DNA of 48,257 nt from an uncultured Actinomycetes bacterium (GCA_903918595.1 CAIXFB010000269.1:1-48257); one strand, 5' to 3'. Positions 17,435-26,532 are shown, numbered from the stretch's first letter. Notes: generated by a model not told the origin, from the sequence alone. A program made the numbers and translations.

Positions 17435-17976
17435 CAGGAGCCACCCCCATTAATCTCCACGGAATCTGCACCATCGACCTCTGCAAGAAGGACCCGCACG
17501 TTCTCCACGAGTGAAGTTGGCAGATTCTTTCCCACATAGTCCGGTCTGATGGGTAATTCACGGTGACCTCGATCCACCAGGACCGCTAACCGTACGGCGG
17601 CGGGACGGCCTAGGTCATTGAGCGCATCGAGAGCCGCACGGATGGTCCGACCGGAGAAAAGAACATCGTCGACCAGCACGATTGTGAGACCGTCTACACC
17701 CGAGGTCGGTATCGAGGTTGATTCGAGAGCGCGCACGGTCCGCAAACGCAAATCGTCGCGGTACAACGTTATGTCGAGTGCGCCACACGGGACCTGAACG
17801 CCCTCGATGGCCGTGATTGCATCAGCGATTCGCTGGGCAAGAAAAACGCCTCGCGTGGGAATTCCAAGAAGAAGCAGTGCTTCTGGTCCTTTGGCCTTTT
17901 CCACAATTTCGTGGGCAATACGACGAATTGCGCGAGCGATGTCGGCCTCGTCGAGGACGACGCGAGCAGAATCCAC
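17434..17976 (-). CDS. pyrR: Pyrimidine operon regulator / uracil phosphoribosyltransferase PyrR
   Basis: UMP-sensing RNA-binding repressor of the pyr operon, with residual uracil phosphoribosyltransferase activity in the family. The GTG at 17976 is chosen: GGAAGGGGG ends 6 nt upstream, and the product then starts MDSARVVLDEADIARAIRRI as family members do (180 residues). A GTG at 18000 lies within the RNA hairpin and is rejected. The PRPP-binding loop VLVDDVLFSGRT is intact, and LVDRGHRELPI follows. First gene of the pyr operon; a PyrR-binding hairpin overlaps its leader. Confidence 0.96.
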   Translation of the reverse strand: MDSARVVLDEADIARAIRRIAHEIVEKAKGPEALLLLGIPTRGVFLAQRIADAITAIEGVQVPCGALDITLYRDDLRLRTVRALESTSIPTSGVDGLTIVLVDDVLFSGRTIRAALDALNDLGRPAAVRLAVLVDRGHRELPIRPDYVGKNLPTSLVENVRVLLAEVDGADSVEINGGGS

Positions 17977-17990
17977 TAGGGACCCCCTTC

Positions 17991-18008
17991 CCCGCCTCAC
18001 TGGACGGG
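17991..18008 (-). promoter_or_regulatory. PyrR-binding RNA loop in the pyrR leader
   Basis: On the minus strand CCCG-TCCAGTGAGG-CGGG forms a 4-bp stem with a loop matching the PyrR recognition consensus UCCNGNGAGG. The 3' arm directly abuts the purine-rich ribosome-binding sequence of pyrR. Bound PyrR-UMP would therefore cover the Shine-Dalgarno. The same layout controls pyr translation in mycobacteria, in contrast to transcription attenuation in Bacillus. No terminator is present in the leader, which agrees with translational control. Confidence 0.8.
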
Positions 18009-18032
18009 CTTAAAGGTTGTCAGATGTTGCTG

Positions 18033-18038
18033 ATCCTA
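18033..18038 (-). promoter_or_regulatory. Candidate -10 element of the pyr operon
   Basis: TAGGAT lies in the short gap between pyk and pyrR. A start about 7 nt downstream (near 18026) would give a leader of some 50 nt that contains the whole PyrR loop. No strong -35 is seen, and read-through from pyk is possible. Confidence 0.35.
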
Positions 18039-18045
18039 ATGCAGG

Positions 18046-19479
18046 TCAGACTCCGCTACCGGCAACACCCTTACCCATTTTGTGTACCCGCATCCCATTC
18101 GTGGTTCCAGGCACTCCTGGCGGCACTCCAGCAACGATGACAACTCGCTCGCCGACAGTGGCCCGCCCGATGTCGAGGAGCGCCTTGTCAACCTGAGCAA
18201 CCATGTCGTCAGTGTGCTGGACCTGTGGCACTAGGAAAGTTTCAACACCCCAGACCAGAGCAAGTTGACTGCGAACCCGCGGGTTCGGGGTGAAGGCCAA
18301 CAGACCGGTCTCGCACCGCCACCGAGCAATGAGCCGGGCAGAGCGGCCCGTCTCGGTAAAGGCGATCAAGTACTTGGCGTCAATATCGATCGCCACGTTC
18401 ACAGCTGAACGAGTGAGCGCTCTCGCTGTTGATGGGTTAGGGCGATCCTCGAGTTTTGGGATTTTGGCGAGAGCCTCAGCCTCAACATGTTCAATAATCC
18501 GCGACATTGTGCGCACTACCAGAGTGGGATTGATGCCAACACTGGTTTCGCCGGAGAGCATGAGAGCGTCGGCGCCATCAAGCACCGCATTGGCAACATC
18601 GCTGGCCTCAGCTCGTGTGGGTCTACTTGCTGTGATCATCGAATCGAGCATTTGCGTTGCGACGATTACTGGTTTTCCCACCTCGCGACACAACTGAATT
18701 GCGCGTTTTTGCTCAAGCGGAACATGTTCCAAGGGCAATTCCACCCCGAGATCACCGCGGGCAACCATGATGCCGTCGAACGCATCAATAATCTCCGTCA
18801 AATTGGCGATCGCTTGGGGCTTTTCAATTTTGGCAAGTACCGGTAGCCGAATGTCCTCTTCATCCATGATGGCGTGCACATCAGCAATATCTGCAGCGGT
18901 CCGGACAAAGGACAGCGCAATCATGTCCGCGCCGATTCGCAGTGCCCAGCGAAGATCGTCAATGTCTTTTTCTGACAGAGCGGGAACATTGACTGCAACC
19001 CCAGGCAGGTTGAAGCCCTTGTTGTCGGAAACAGTTCCGCCTTCAATCACTTGGGTGTGCACTCGTGGACCATCGACTTTGGTGACCTTCAGTTCGATAC
19101 GGCCATCGTCGACCAACACCATGTCACCGACAGTTACATCCGCAGGAAGCCCCTTGAACGTGGTCGAGACCATGTGCACATCTCCTGGCACATCTTCGGT
19201 TGTAACAATGAACTCAGCTCCGGTTTTCAATTCCACTGGACCATCAGCAAAGCGCCCAAGCCTGATTTTGGGCCCCTGGAGGTCAACCAAAATTCCAACT
19301 CCACGGCCCGTTGTATCCGATGCCTCCCGCACATGGGAGTACACCTGCTCATGATCGGCGTAATCTCCATGAGACAGGTTCAACCTGGCAACATCCATTC
19401 CAGCCTCGACCAGGGCTTGAATCTGCTTCAGGGACGAAGTAGCAGGTCCCAAGGTGGCCACGATCTTTGCTCTGCGCAT
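18046..19479 (-). CDS. pyk: Pyruvate kinase
   Basis: Final ATP-yielding step of glycolysis, phosphoenolpyruvate to pyruvate. 477 residues. The N-terminus MRRAKIVATLGPATSS, substrate-binding LNLSHGDY, ILVDLQGPKIRLG, the catalytic-lysine signature LAKIEKPQAI and the metal-binding MVARGDLGVELP are present, followed by SRPTRAEASDVANAVLDGAD and the C-terminal allosteric domain (RSARLIARWRCETGLLAFTP). There is no Shine-Dalgarno; TAAGGT lies 7 nt before the ATG, so the gene is probably transcribed without a leader. Confidence 0.98.
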   Translation of the reverse strand: MRRAKIVATLGPATSSLKQIQALVEAGMDVARLNLSHGDYADHEQVYSHVREASDTTGRGVGILVDLQGPKIRLGRFADGPVELKTGAEFIVTTEDVPGDVHMVSTTFKGLPADVTVGDMVLVDDGRIELKVTKVDGPRVHTQVIEGGTVSDNKGFNLPGVAVNVPALSEKDIDDLRWALRIGADMIALSFVRTAADIADVHAIMDEEDIRLPVLAKIEKPQAIANLTEIIDAFDGIMVARGDLGVELPLEHVPLEQKRAIQLCREVGKPVIVATQMLDSMITASRPTRAEASDVANAVLDGADALMLSGETSVGINPTLVVRTMSRIIEHVEAEALAKIPKLEDRPNPSTARALTRSAVNVAIDIDAKYLIAFTETGRSARLIARWRCETGLLAFTPNPRVRSQLALVWGVETFLVPQVQHTDDMVAQVDKALLDIGRATVGERVVIVAGVPPGVPGTTNGMRVHKMGKGVAGSGV

Positions 19480-19486
19480 GAGGTCA

Positions 19487-19492
19487 ACCTTA
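19487..19492 (-). promoter_or_regulatory. Candidate -10 element of a leaderless pyk promoter
   Basis: TAAGGT (TANNNT) ends 7 nt before the pyk ATG, placing the expected transcript start on the A of the start codon. The 64-nt gltD-pyk gap contains no other plausible ribosome-binding site. Confidence 0.5.
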
Positions 19493-19522
19493 CCCGCAAA
19501 CGGTTACACGATCTGCGCCGAC

Positions 19523-19534
19523 GAGCCGAGGCTC
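19523..19534 (-). terminator. Short perfect hairpin after gltD, possible weak terminator
   Basis: GAGCC-TC-GGCTC is a 5-bp perfect inverted repeat 10 nt past the gltD stop codon. There is no U-tract, so it is not a canonical intrinsic terminator; it may only stabilise the 3' end of the gltBD message. Low confidence. Confidence 0.2.
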
Positions 19535-19543
19535 ATCTGTCCT

Positions 19544-20998
19544 TCACACCAAGAGTTGACGATCGGTGGCTTTAATCGGCGACGGGAGATTCGTGGTGCC
19601 CATGAGGAAGGCGTCTACCGAAGCTGCAGCTGCTCGACCCTCAGCAATGGCCCACACAATGAGTGACTGCCCTCGGCCAGCGTCGCCAGCGACAAAAACT
19701 CCTTCAATTGATGTTGCATAGTCCGCAGACCGAGCAAGATTCCCGCGCGCATCGGTCTCGAGTCCGAGTTGTTCAAACAGTGGACTCTTTTCCGGCCCGG
19801 TGAACCCCATCGCCAAGAACACAACATCAGCCGGGATGCGCTGCTCGGATCCTGCCCTTGGTCGGAATCCACCTTCGTGCGGCTCCACTTCGATCAAGTG
19901 AAGGGCACAAACTCGACCGTTGCCATCATCTTCGAAACGCTCCGTGGAGACCGAGAACAATCGATCACCACCTTCTTCATGCGCACTCGTGGTCCGGTAG
20001 ACCATCGGGTATGTAGGCCAAGGCTGCGATCCTGGACGGGTATCTGGTGGAGTCGGCATGATTTCAAGTTGGGTGACAGAAGCCGCCCCTTGTCGATGCG
20101 AGGTTCCAAGGCAGTCCGCCCCAGTATCACCACCACCGATGATCACCACATGCTTGCCCGCGACATCAATCGGTGAGATTACAAGGTCGCCCTCTTGAAC
20201 TCGATTGGCGAGCGGCAGGTACTCCATGGCCTGGTGAATGCCCTTGAGTTCACTTCCAGGCACTGCCAACCCGCGCGCCTCGGTGGCTCCCGCGGCGATC
20301 ACTATGGCGTCGTATCGGCGTCGGAGATCTTGACCGGTGATGTCGATTCCCACATCGACGCCGGCTCGGAATTTGACGCCTTCGGCTTCTAGTTGTGCCA
20401 GCCGCTGATCGACATGGTGCTTTTCCATTTTGAACTCTGGGATCCCGTAGCGCAAAAGCCCACCAATCCGATCGGCGCGCTCAAACACGGCCACGGTGTG
20501 CCCGGCGCGAGCGAGTTGCTGCGCCGCTGCAAGACCTGCTGGCCCGGATCCAATCACCGCAACAGTGCGGCCGGAGAGACGCTCTGGTAATTGCGGAGTT
20601 ATCCAGCCAGATTCCCACGCTTTATCAACGATTGCTACCTCAACCTGCTTGATGGTGACCGGCTCAGCGTTGATGCCGAGCACGCAAGCGGCCTCGCATG
20701 GTGCCGGGCAAAGACGCCCAGTGAACTCGGGGAAGTTATTGGTGGCATGCAGGCGCTCAATCGCTTGACCCCAATCGCGATCGAACACCAGATCATTCCA
20801 TTCGGGAATGAGGTTGCCCAGTGGGCAGCCATTGTGACAAAAAGGGATGCCGCAGTCCATGCATCGCCCAGCTTGTTTTTCGAGGGACTGAACATCGAAT
20901 TCTTCGTACACCTCACGCCAGTCTTTGATGCGCACATCCACCGGACGCCGTGTGGGCAGTTCGCGACTCGTGGTCAAGAAACCTTTCGGATCAGCCAT
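19544..20998 (-). CDS. gltD: Glutamate synthase small subunit
   Basis: Iron-sulfur flavoprotein that passes electrons from NAD(P)H to GltB. The ATG at 20998 lies one base after the gltB stop; a longer frame to 21043 would overlap gltB and is rejected. 484 residues. N-terminal cysteine clusters CMDCGIPFCHNGCPLGN and CPAPCEAAC bind 4Fe-4S centres. The FAD Rossmann motif VIGSGPAGLAAAQQLA sits at about residue 150, and the NADPH Rossmann motif VIIGGGDTGADCLG at about 290. GVFVAGDAGRGQSLIVWAI near the end is the second FAD contact. Confidence 0.97.
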   Translation of the reverse strand: MADPKGFLTTSRELPTRRPVDVRIKDWREVYEEFDVQSLEKQAGRCMDCGIPFCHNGCPLGNLIPEWNDLVFDRDWGQAIERLHATNNFPEFTGRLCPAPCEAACVLGINAEPVTIKQVEVAIVDKAWESGWITPQLPERLSGRTVAVIGSGPAGLAAAQQLARAGHTVAVFERADRIGGLLRYGIPEFKMEKHHVDQRLAQLEAEGVKFRAGVDVGIDITGQDLRRRYDAIVIAAGATEARGLAVPGSELKGIHQAMEYLPLANRVQEGDLVISPIDVAGKHVVIIGGGDTGADCLGTSHRQGAASVTQLEIMPTPPDTRPGSQPWPTYPMVYRTTSAHEEGGDRLFSVSTERFEDDGNGRVCALHLIEVEPHEGGFRPRAGSEQRIPADVVFLAMGFTGPEKSPLFEQLGLETDARGNLARSADYATSIEGVFVAGDAGRGQSLIVWAIAEGRAAAASVDAFLMGTTNLPSPIKATDRQLLV

Positions 20999-20999
20999 G

Positions 21000-23900
21000 T
21001 CAGCCTCCCATAACTGCAAGGATCGGGTCCTCGCCTCGTGCAATCGCCTGCTCGCGCAACGAAATCACTCTCTTGAAGTCCTTGGGCATCACCTTGGTGA
21101 ATCTGCGAACACTGTCATCCCAATGAACGAGCAACTCTGCTGCAATCAATGAACCAGTCTCCTCTTCGTGCCGCACGACGATCGCATGCAGTTCAGCAAC
21201 ATCGGCCTCCGTGAGCGAATCCAGATCGATCATCTCCGGATTTACCCGATTCAATTGAAGGTCCAGAACGTAAGCGACTCCGCCGGACATACCTGCACCC
21301 AGATTGCGACCTGTCGAACCCAAGATCACTGCCGTTCCTCCGGTCATGTACTCACATGCGTGGTCTCCCACTCCCTCAACGACAGCAGTAGCGCCAGAAT
21401 TTCGCACGCAGAATCGTTCGCCCACCCGGCCCGAGATGAAAATCTCGCCACTTGTCGCCCCATAGCCGACGACGTTGCCCGCAATGATCTGCTCATGGGG
21501 AAGAAACGTGGCGCTGCGATGAGGGCGCAGTACCAATCGGCCGCCGGAGAGTCCTTTCCCAACGTAGTCGTTGCCGTCGCCCTCAAGCCTGAGGGTCATG
21601 CCATGCGGTACGAACGCTCCAAACGACTGACCGGCTGACCCGATAAAGGTGAGATCGATGGTGCCATCGGGCAAGCCATCTCCTCCGTATCTTCGGGTGA
21701 CTTCCGAGCCAAGCATTGTTCCAACGGTCCGATTGATATTCCGGACGTTTAGCTGAGCCCGGACCGGTTCACCCGATTCCAGGGCAGGAGCACACAGCGC
21801 GATCAATTCCTGATCAAGCGCTCGATCAAGACCGTGGTCCTGAGCGACCACCTGACGCCTTGCACCATCTCCTGCAGGCACATGCAGAATCGGAGCAAGA
21901 TCGAGACCTGCCGCCTTCCAGTGTTCGATGGCACGCTCGGCATCGAGAAGTTCCACCTGGCCCACAGCTTCAGCGACGGTTCGAAAACCCAACGATGCCA
22001 GAATTTCGCGCACCTCTTCAGCGACGTACTCAAAGAAGGTTTCGACGAATTCCGGTTGACCGGAAAAGCGCTCCCGGAGAACCGGATTCTGGGTGGCTAC
22101 CCCGACCGGACAGGTATCGAGGTGGCACACCCGCATCATGATGCAACCCATGACCACGAGTGGCGCGGTCGCGAATCCGAACTCCTCCGCACCAAGAAGT
22201 GCTGCGATCACCACATCGCGACCAGTCTTCAACTGCCCATCGGCCTGGACTACCACACGATCTCGCAGACCGTTCAGCAAAAGGGTTTGCTGTGTTTCAG
22301 CAAGACCTAGTTCCCAAGGGGTGCCCGCATGTTTCAAACTTGTGAGCGGCGATGCGCCCGTACCACCGTCGTGGCCTGAAATCAGCACAACGTCCGCATG
22401 CGCCTTGGCCACGCCCGCGGCGACGGTTCCCACACCCGTTTCAGACACCAACTTGACGTGCACCCGAGCACGTGGATTTGCGTTTTTGAGGTCATGGATC
22501 AATTGCGCCAAGTCTTCAATCGAGTAAATATCGTGATGCGGTGGAGGTGAGATGAGTCCGACGCCGGGTGTGGAATGCCGAGTTTTCGCGATCCACGGAT
22601 AGACCTTGTTGCCCGGGAGTTGGCCGCCTTCACCCGGCTTCGCACCCTGCGCCATCTTGATCTGGATGTCGTCGGCATTTACTAGGTATTCACTCGTCAC
22701 ACCGAATCGACCAGAGGCCACCTGCTTAATTGCCGACCGCTTGGAATCGCCATTGGCCATCGGGATGAAGCGCTCGGGATCCTCTCCACCTTCGCCAGTG
22801 TTGGACTTAGCTCCAATTCGGTTCATGGCGATAGCCAACGTTTCATGTGCTTCTTGGGAGATGGAACCATACGACATCGCGCCGGTTGAAAATCGTTTCA
22901 CAATGTCAGACACCGATTCCACTTCATCAATCGGGATCGGGGCGCGCTCCCCTGCCTTGAAACCGAATAATCCACGGAGAGTCATCAAGCGCTCCGCCTG
23001 ATCGTTTACACGTTCTGTGTATTGCCGAAAGATGTCATAGCGCTTGTTGCGTGTCGCATGCTGCAAGCGGAAAACAGTTTCCGGATCGAATAGGTGCGGC
23101 TCACCGTCACGACGCCATTGGTATTCCCCACCATCAGCCAAAACGCGGTGGGCTGGCGCAATGCCCGTCATCGGGTAGGCAACTCCGTGCCTGCGCGCAA
23201 CTTCCTCGGAAATGACATCGAGATCAATACCACCAAGTTTGGAAGTCGTTCCAGTGAAGTAACGGCTAATCACCTCATCCGATAGGCCAACGGCTTCAAA
23301 TATCTGCGCACCTCGATAGGAAGCAACCGTGGAAACACCCATCTTGGACATCACCTTCAGAAGTCCTTTACCCAGTGACTTGACGGTGTTGCGCATTGCC
23401 TTTTCAGGCGTAATACCTTCCAGTACACCACGATGAGCTAGATCTTCAACGGTCTCCAGTGCCAGGTATGGGTTAATAGCTGCTGCTCCATAGCCGACCA
23501 AAAGCGCTACATGGTGAACCTCGCGAACATCGCCTGCTTCCACCAGTAGAGAAATCATCGTGCGCGCCTTAGTACGAACCAGATGGTGATGCACTGCTGA
23601 GCACAACAAGAGCGAAGGAATCGGTGCCAATTGGGCGTTGCTATCCCGGTCGGAAAGCACGATGAATCGCTTTCCCTGACGAATGACCGCATCGACCTCG
23701 TTGTAGATCTCCTGTAGGCGCTTCTGCAGGGCCGCACCACCACCGCCAACGTTGTACAGCCCCTTAATCCGGGCAGCAGCGAACTCGGGAAGAGTTCCAT
23801 CGGCGTTGATGTGCAAAATCTTCGCAAGTTCATCGTTGTCGATCACCGGGAATGGCAGCACTACCTGATGACAGTGACGCGGTGTGGCTTCAAGCAGGTT

Positions 23901-25550
23901 TCCTTCTGGGCCGATGATGCTGCCCAAACTCGTGACGATTTCTTCTCTGATCGAATCGAGTGGTGGGTTCGTGACCTGCGCAAAAAGCTGAACAAAGTAA
24001 TCAAAAAGCAAGCGCGGCCGGGCAGACAGGATGGCGATTGGCGTGTCGGTCCCCATGGAGCCAATCGGTTCAGCGCCATTTCTAGCCATCGGCTCAAGCA
24101 GGATGCGCAGCTCTTCTTGGGTGTAACCAAAGGTCTGCTGACGCCTCGCGACGGATTCATGCGTGTGCACGACATGCTCGCGCTCAGGTAAGTCTTCGAG
24201 ATGAATGAGACCTTCATCGAGCCATTCGGCATACGGCTCCGCTGCCGCCAATTCCGCCTTGATTTCATCATCTTCAATGATGCGGCCAGCCGCTGTGTCG
24301 ACTAGGAACATTCGACCTGGCTGCAGTCGTCCCTTGCGCACAATTGTGGCTGGATCAAAATCGAGAACTCCTGCCTCCGAGGCAAGCACGACTAGGCCAT
24401 CGTTTGTGACCCAGTAACGACCTGGCCGGAGCCCGTTGCGGTCCAGTACCGCCCCGATCACCGTTCCATCAGTGAAGGAAACGTTTGCTGGCCCATCCCA
24501 CGGTTCCGTGAGCGTTGCGTGGTATTCATAAAACGCCCGGCGGGCTGGGTCCATGTCGGCATGGTTCTCCCATGCTTCGGGAATCATCATCAAGACTGCA
24601 TGCGGCAGTGATCGACCACCGAGATGCAGTAACTCAAGCACTTCATCAAATGACGCAGAATCGCTGCCACCGTTAGTGCAAATCGGGAAGAGTCTGGTGA
24701 GATCCCCCGGAAGCGTGTCGGATGTAAGAAGTGCCTCTCGGGTCTTCATCCAGTTCCGGTTGCCCTTCACCGTGTTGATTTCTCCGTTGTGCGCAATCAG
24801 CCGGTACGGGTGAGCAAGCGGCCATGACGGGAAAGTGTTCGTCGAGAAACGTGAGTGCACCAGGGCTAACGCACTGGACATGGCAGGGTGAGTCAAATCC
24901 GGATAGAAGGGCGTGAGTTGACCCGTTGTGAGCATGCCTTTGAAGACCATTGTGCGGGCCGACAGGGACGCAAAGTATGCGCTCACTTCGTGTTCACTGC
25001 GCTTCCGGAACGCGTACACCAAACGATCAAGTTCGAGGCCTGCCTGCAGGTGCCCCACACCTGCAACGAAAATCTGCCAAAAGGACGGCATGACGCTACG
25101 CGCCGTGATGCCTACCAGCGTGGGATCGGTAGGGACCTCACGCCAACCCAGCACCTCAAGTCCTTCATCAACAGCGAGAGCGGTGAGTTCGGCGATCTGG
25201 CGTTGTGTCTCATCTGCCTCGGCCGCGAGGAACACAATTCCCGTGGCGTAATGACCCATGGGGGGAAGATCAAAATCGGTGACTTCACGCCACAGTGCAT
25301 CTGGAACCTGAACCAGAATGCCAGCACCATCACCGCTGTCCGGTTCTGATCCTGAAGCCCCGCGATGCTCAAGATTCTCAAGGGCTCTCAGACTCATCCG
25401 CACAATGTCGTGGGAGGGCACCCCGGTTAAGGTCGCGATGAAAGCGACCCCACACGCGTCCTTCTCAAATGCTGGGTCGTACAAACCTTGGGCGGGAGGG
25501 ACCGCGCTGAAGAGAGAACCGCTAGCAGAGACCGTAGCCACTGGTGTCAT
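21000..25550 (-). CDS. gltB: Glutamate synthase large subunit
   Basis: Converts glutamine plus 2-oxoglutarate into two glutamates. From the ATG at 25550 the protein is 1516 residues; a TTG at 25577 would add nine residues with no support. Class II glutaminase domain first: the nucleophile Cys in KDACGVAF (about residue 33) becomes N-terminal after propeptide removal. The FMN/synthase domain holds EGGEDPERF, VKLVSETGVGTVAAGVAKAH and SGHDGGTGASPLTS, then the 3Fe-4S ligands in CIMMRVCHLDTC. The C-terminal Gly-rich GXGXG helix domain is intact (GGTAVILGSTGRNLGAGMSGG). AAAGG lies only 2 nt from the ATG. The preceding gap holds a candidate RNA structure. Confidence 0.98.
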   Translation of the reverse strand: MTPVATVSASGSLFSAVPPAQGLYDPAFEKDACGVAFIATLTGVPSHDIVRMSLRALENLEHRGASGSEPDSGDGAGILVQVPDALWREVTDFDLPPMGHYATGIVFLAAEADETQRQIAELTALAVDEGLEVLGWREVPTDPTLVGITARSVMPSFWQIFVAGVGHLQAGLELDRLVYAFRKRSEHEVSAYFASLSARTMVFKGMLTTGQLTPFYPDLTHPAMSSALALVHSRFSTNTFPSWPLAHPYRLIAHNGEINTVKGNRNWMKTREALLTSDTLPGDLTRLFPICTNGGSDSASFDEVLELLHLGGRSLPHAVLMMIPEAWENHADMDPARRAFYEYHATLTEPWDGPANVSFTDGTVIGAVLDRNGLRPGRYWVTNDGLVVLASEAGVLDFDPATIVRKGRLQPGRMFLVDTAAGRIIEDDEIKAELAAAEPYAEWLDEGLIHLEDLPEREHVVHTHESVARRQQTFGYTQEELRILLEPMARNGAEPIGSMGTDTPIAILSARPRLLFDYFVQLFAQVTNPPLDSIREEIVTSLGSIIGPEGNLLEATPRHCHQVVLPFPVIDNDELAKILHINADGTLPEFAAARIKGLYNVGGGGAALQKRLQEIYNEVDAVIRQGKRFIVLSDRDSNAQLAPIPSLLLCSAVHHHLVRTKARTMISLLVEAGDVREVHHVALLVGYGAAAINPYLALETVEDLAHRGVLEGITPEKAMRNTVKSLGKGLLKVMSKMGVSTVASYRGAQIFEAVGLSDEVISRYFTGTTSKLGGIDLDVISEEVARRHGVAYPMTGIAPAHRVLADGGEYQWRRDGEPHLFDPETVFRLQHATRNKRYDIFRQYTERVNDQAERLMTLRGLFGFKAGERAPIPIDEVESVSDIVKRFSTGAMSYGSISQEAHETLAIAMNRIGAKSNTGEGGEDPERFIPMANGDSKRSAIKQVASGRFGVTSEYLVNADDIQIKMAQGAKPGEGGQLPGNKVYPWIAKTRHSTPGVGLISPPPHHDIYSIEDLAQLIHDLKNANPRARVHVKLVSETGVGTVAAGVAKAHADVVLISGHDGGTGASPLTSLKHAGTPWELGLAETQQTLLLNGLRDRVVVQADGQLKTGRDVVIAALLGAEEFGFATAPLVVMGCIMMRVCHLDTCPVGVATQNPVLRERFSGQPEFVETFFEYVAEEVREILASLGFRTVAEAVGQVELLDAERAIEHWKAAGLDLAPILHVPAGDGARRQVVAQDHGLDRALDQELIALCAPALESGEPVRAQLNVRNINRTVGTMLGSEVTRRYGGDGLPDGTIDLTFIGSAGQSFGAFVPHGMTLRLEGDGNDYVGKGLSGGRLVLRPHRSATFLPHEQIIAGNVVGYGATSGEIFISGRVGERFCVRNSGATAVVEGVGDHACEYMTGGTAVILGSTGRNLGAGMSGGVAYVLDLQLNRVNPEMIDLDSLTEADVAELHAIVVRHEEETGSLIAAELLVHWDDSVRRFTKVMPKDFKRVISLREQAIARGEDPILAVMGG

Positions 25551-25557
25551 TACCTTT

Positions 25558-25643
25558 CGTCGTCCGGATCCGCACAACAGCGGGGCAGACTGCTCGTTTC
25601 GAGGATCAATCGAGCAGAGGGCTGAAGTGCCTACGGGACGACG
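25558..25643 (-). promoter_or_regulatory. Candidate structured RNA leader of gltB (three-way junction)
   Basis: The lgt-gltB gap folds on paper into a compact shape. An 8-bp outer helix pairs CGUCGUCC (25643-25636) with GGACGACG (25565-25558). Within it are a 7-bp stem CUGCUCG/CGAGCAG (25617-25611 with 25596-25590) and a 4-bp stem CCGC/GCGG around UGUUGU (25583-25570). The outer 3' arm is directly next to the AAAGG preceding the gltB ATG, so folding could hide the ribosome site. A TAGTCT box at 25664-25659 could start a transcript near 25651. I do not recognise a known riboswitch class here; conservation is untested. Confidence 0.35.
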
Positions 25644-25661
25644 TTGGCCCGCCTGAGAAGA

Positions 25662-26531
25662 CTACCCCACTCTGGGTTCGTCTCGCATTTCCTCTCGAGG
25701 ATCAATCACAAGATCACGCCCTGGACGTTTCTTAGCCGATATGACGAGGTACACCAGAGCCCCAAGGCCAACGACAACCGACGTCCAGATATTGAGCCGA
25801 AGACCCAGAATGGTGTTGGCATCGTCAATGCGAAGGGCCTCGATCCACACTCGGCCGGCGCAGTACAAAGCGACATACAACGCGAAGAGGCGTCCGTGGC
25901 CCATAGAGAAACGGCGATCTGCCCAGACCAGAACCACGGCCATGGCAAGCAGCCATAGGGATTCGTAGAGAAAGGTCGGGTGGAACGTGTCAATCTCCAG
26001 ATAGCCATCGGGACGGTTGGCTGGGTCGATTTCCAGAGCCCAGGGCAGGTCTGTTGGCGCTCCAAAAAGCTCTTGATTGAACCAGTTCCCCAGCCGGCCG
26101 ATGGCCTGAGCAACAGCGATGCCGGGCGCAACTGCATCACCAATGGGCGGCAGCGGAACACCAAGCCGGCGAGCGCCGATCCAGGCCCCGAGCGCACCGA
26201 ATGCCACCGCCCCCCAAATTCCCAGGCCCCCGTCCCAGATCCGCAGGGCAGCTCCGAAGCCTCTGCCATCGGGACCAAAATAGATCTGCCAGTCACTCAG
26301 GACGTGGTAGATCCGGCCGCCGACGATGCCAAAGGGAACAGCCCAAACCGCTACGTCGAGGATGGTGCCTTCTCGGCCACCTCGAGCGACATATCGCTTA
26401 TTTCCCCACCACACCGCGACCACGATGCCCACGATGATGAGCAGTGCATATGCGCGCACCGGAACCGGTCCGATGTTCCAGACCCCTTGATCAGGGCTCG
26501 GGATCGAGGAGAAAATCGTGTTGAACACCAT
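25662..26531 (-). CDS. lgt: Prolipoprotein diacylglyceryl transferase
   Basis: Membrane enzyme that moves a diacylglyceryl group onto the lipobox cysteine of prolipoproteins, acting before LspA (also in this window). 289 residues with about seven hydrophobic segments. The family signature is GRLGNWFNQELFG; WDGGLGIWGA stands where many Gram-negative enzymes have HGGL, as is usual in actinobacteria; RIYHVLSDW and FHPTFLYESLW are also typical. The ATG is one base after the stop of the DsbA-like gene, so the two are probably co-transcribed. Cytosolic tail is short and charged. Confidence 0.96.
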   Translation of the reverse strand: MVFNTIFSSIPSPDQGVWNIGPVPVRAYALLIIVGIVVAVWWGNKRYVARGGREGTILDVAVWAVPFGIVGGRIYHVLSDWQIYFGPDGRGFGAALRIWDGGLGIWGAVAFGALGAWIGARRLGVPLPPIGDAVAPGIAVAQAIGRLGNWFNQELFGAPTDLPWALEIDPANRPDGYLEIDTFHPTFLYESLWLLAMAVVLVWADRRFSMGHGRLFALYVALYCAGRVWIEALRIDDANTILGLRLNIWTSVVVGLGALVYLVISAKKRPGRDLVIDPREEMRDEPRVG

Positions 26532-26532
26532 T

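Noticed and set aside
19523..19534. Strong intrinsic terminator between gltD and pyk
   Set aside because: The hairpin is only 5 bp with no U-tract; listed only as a weak candidate.
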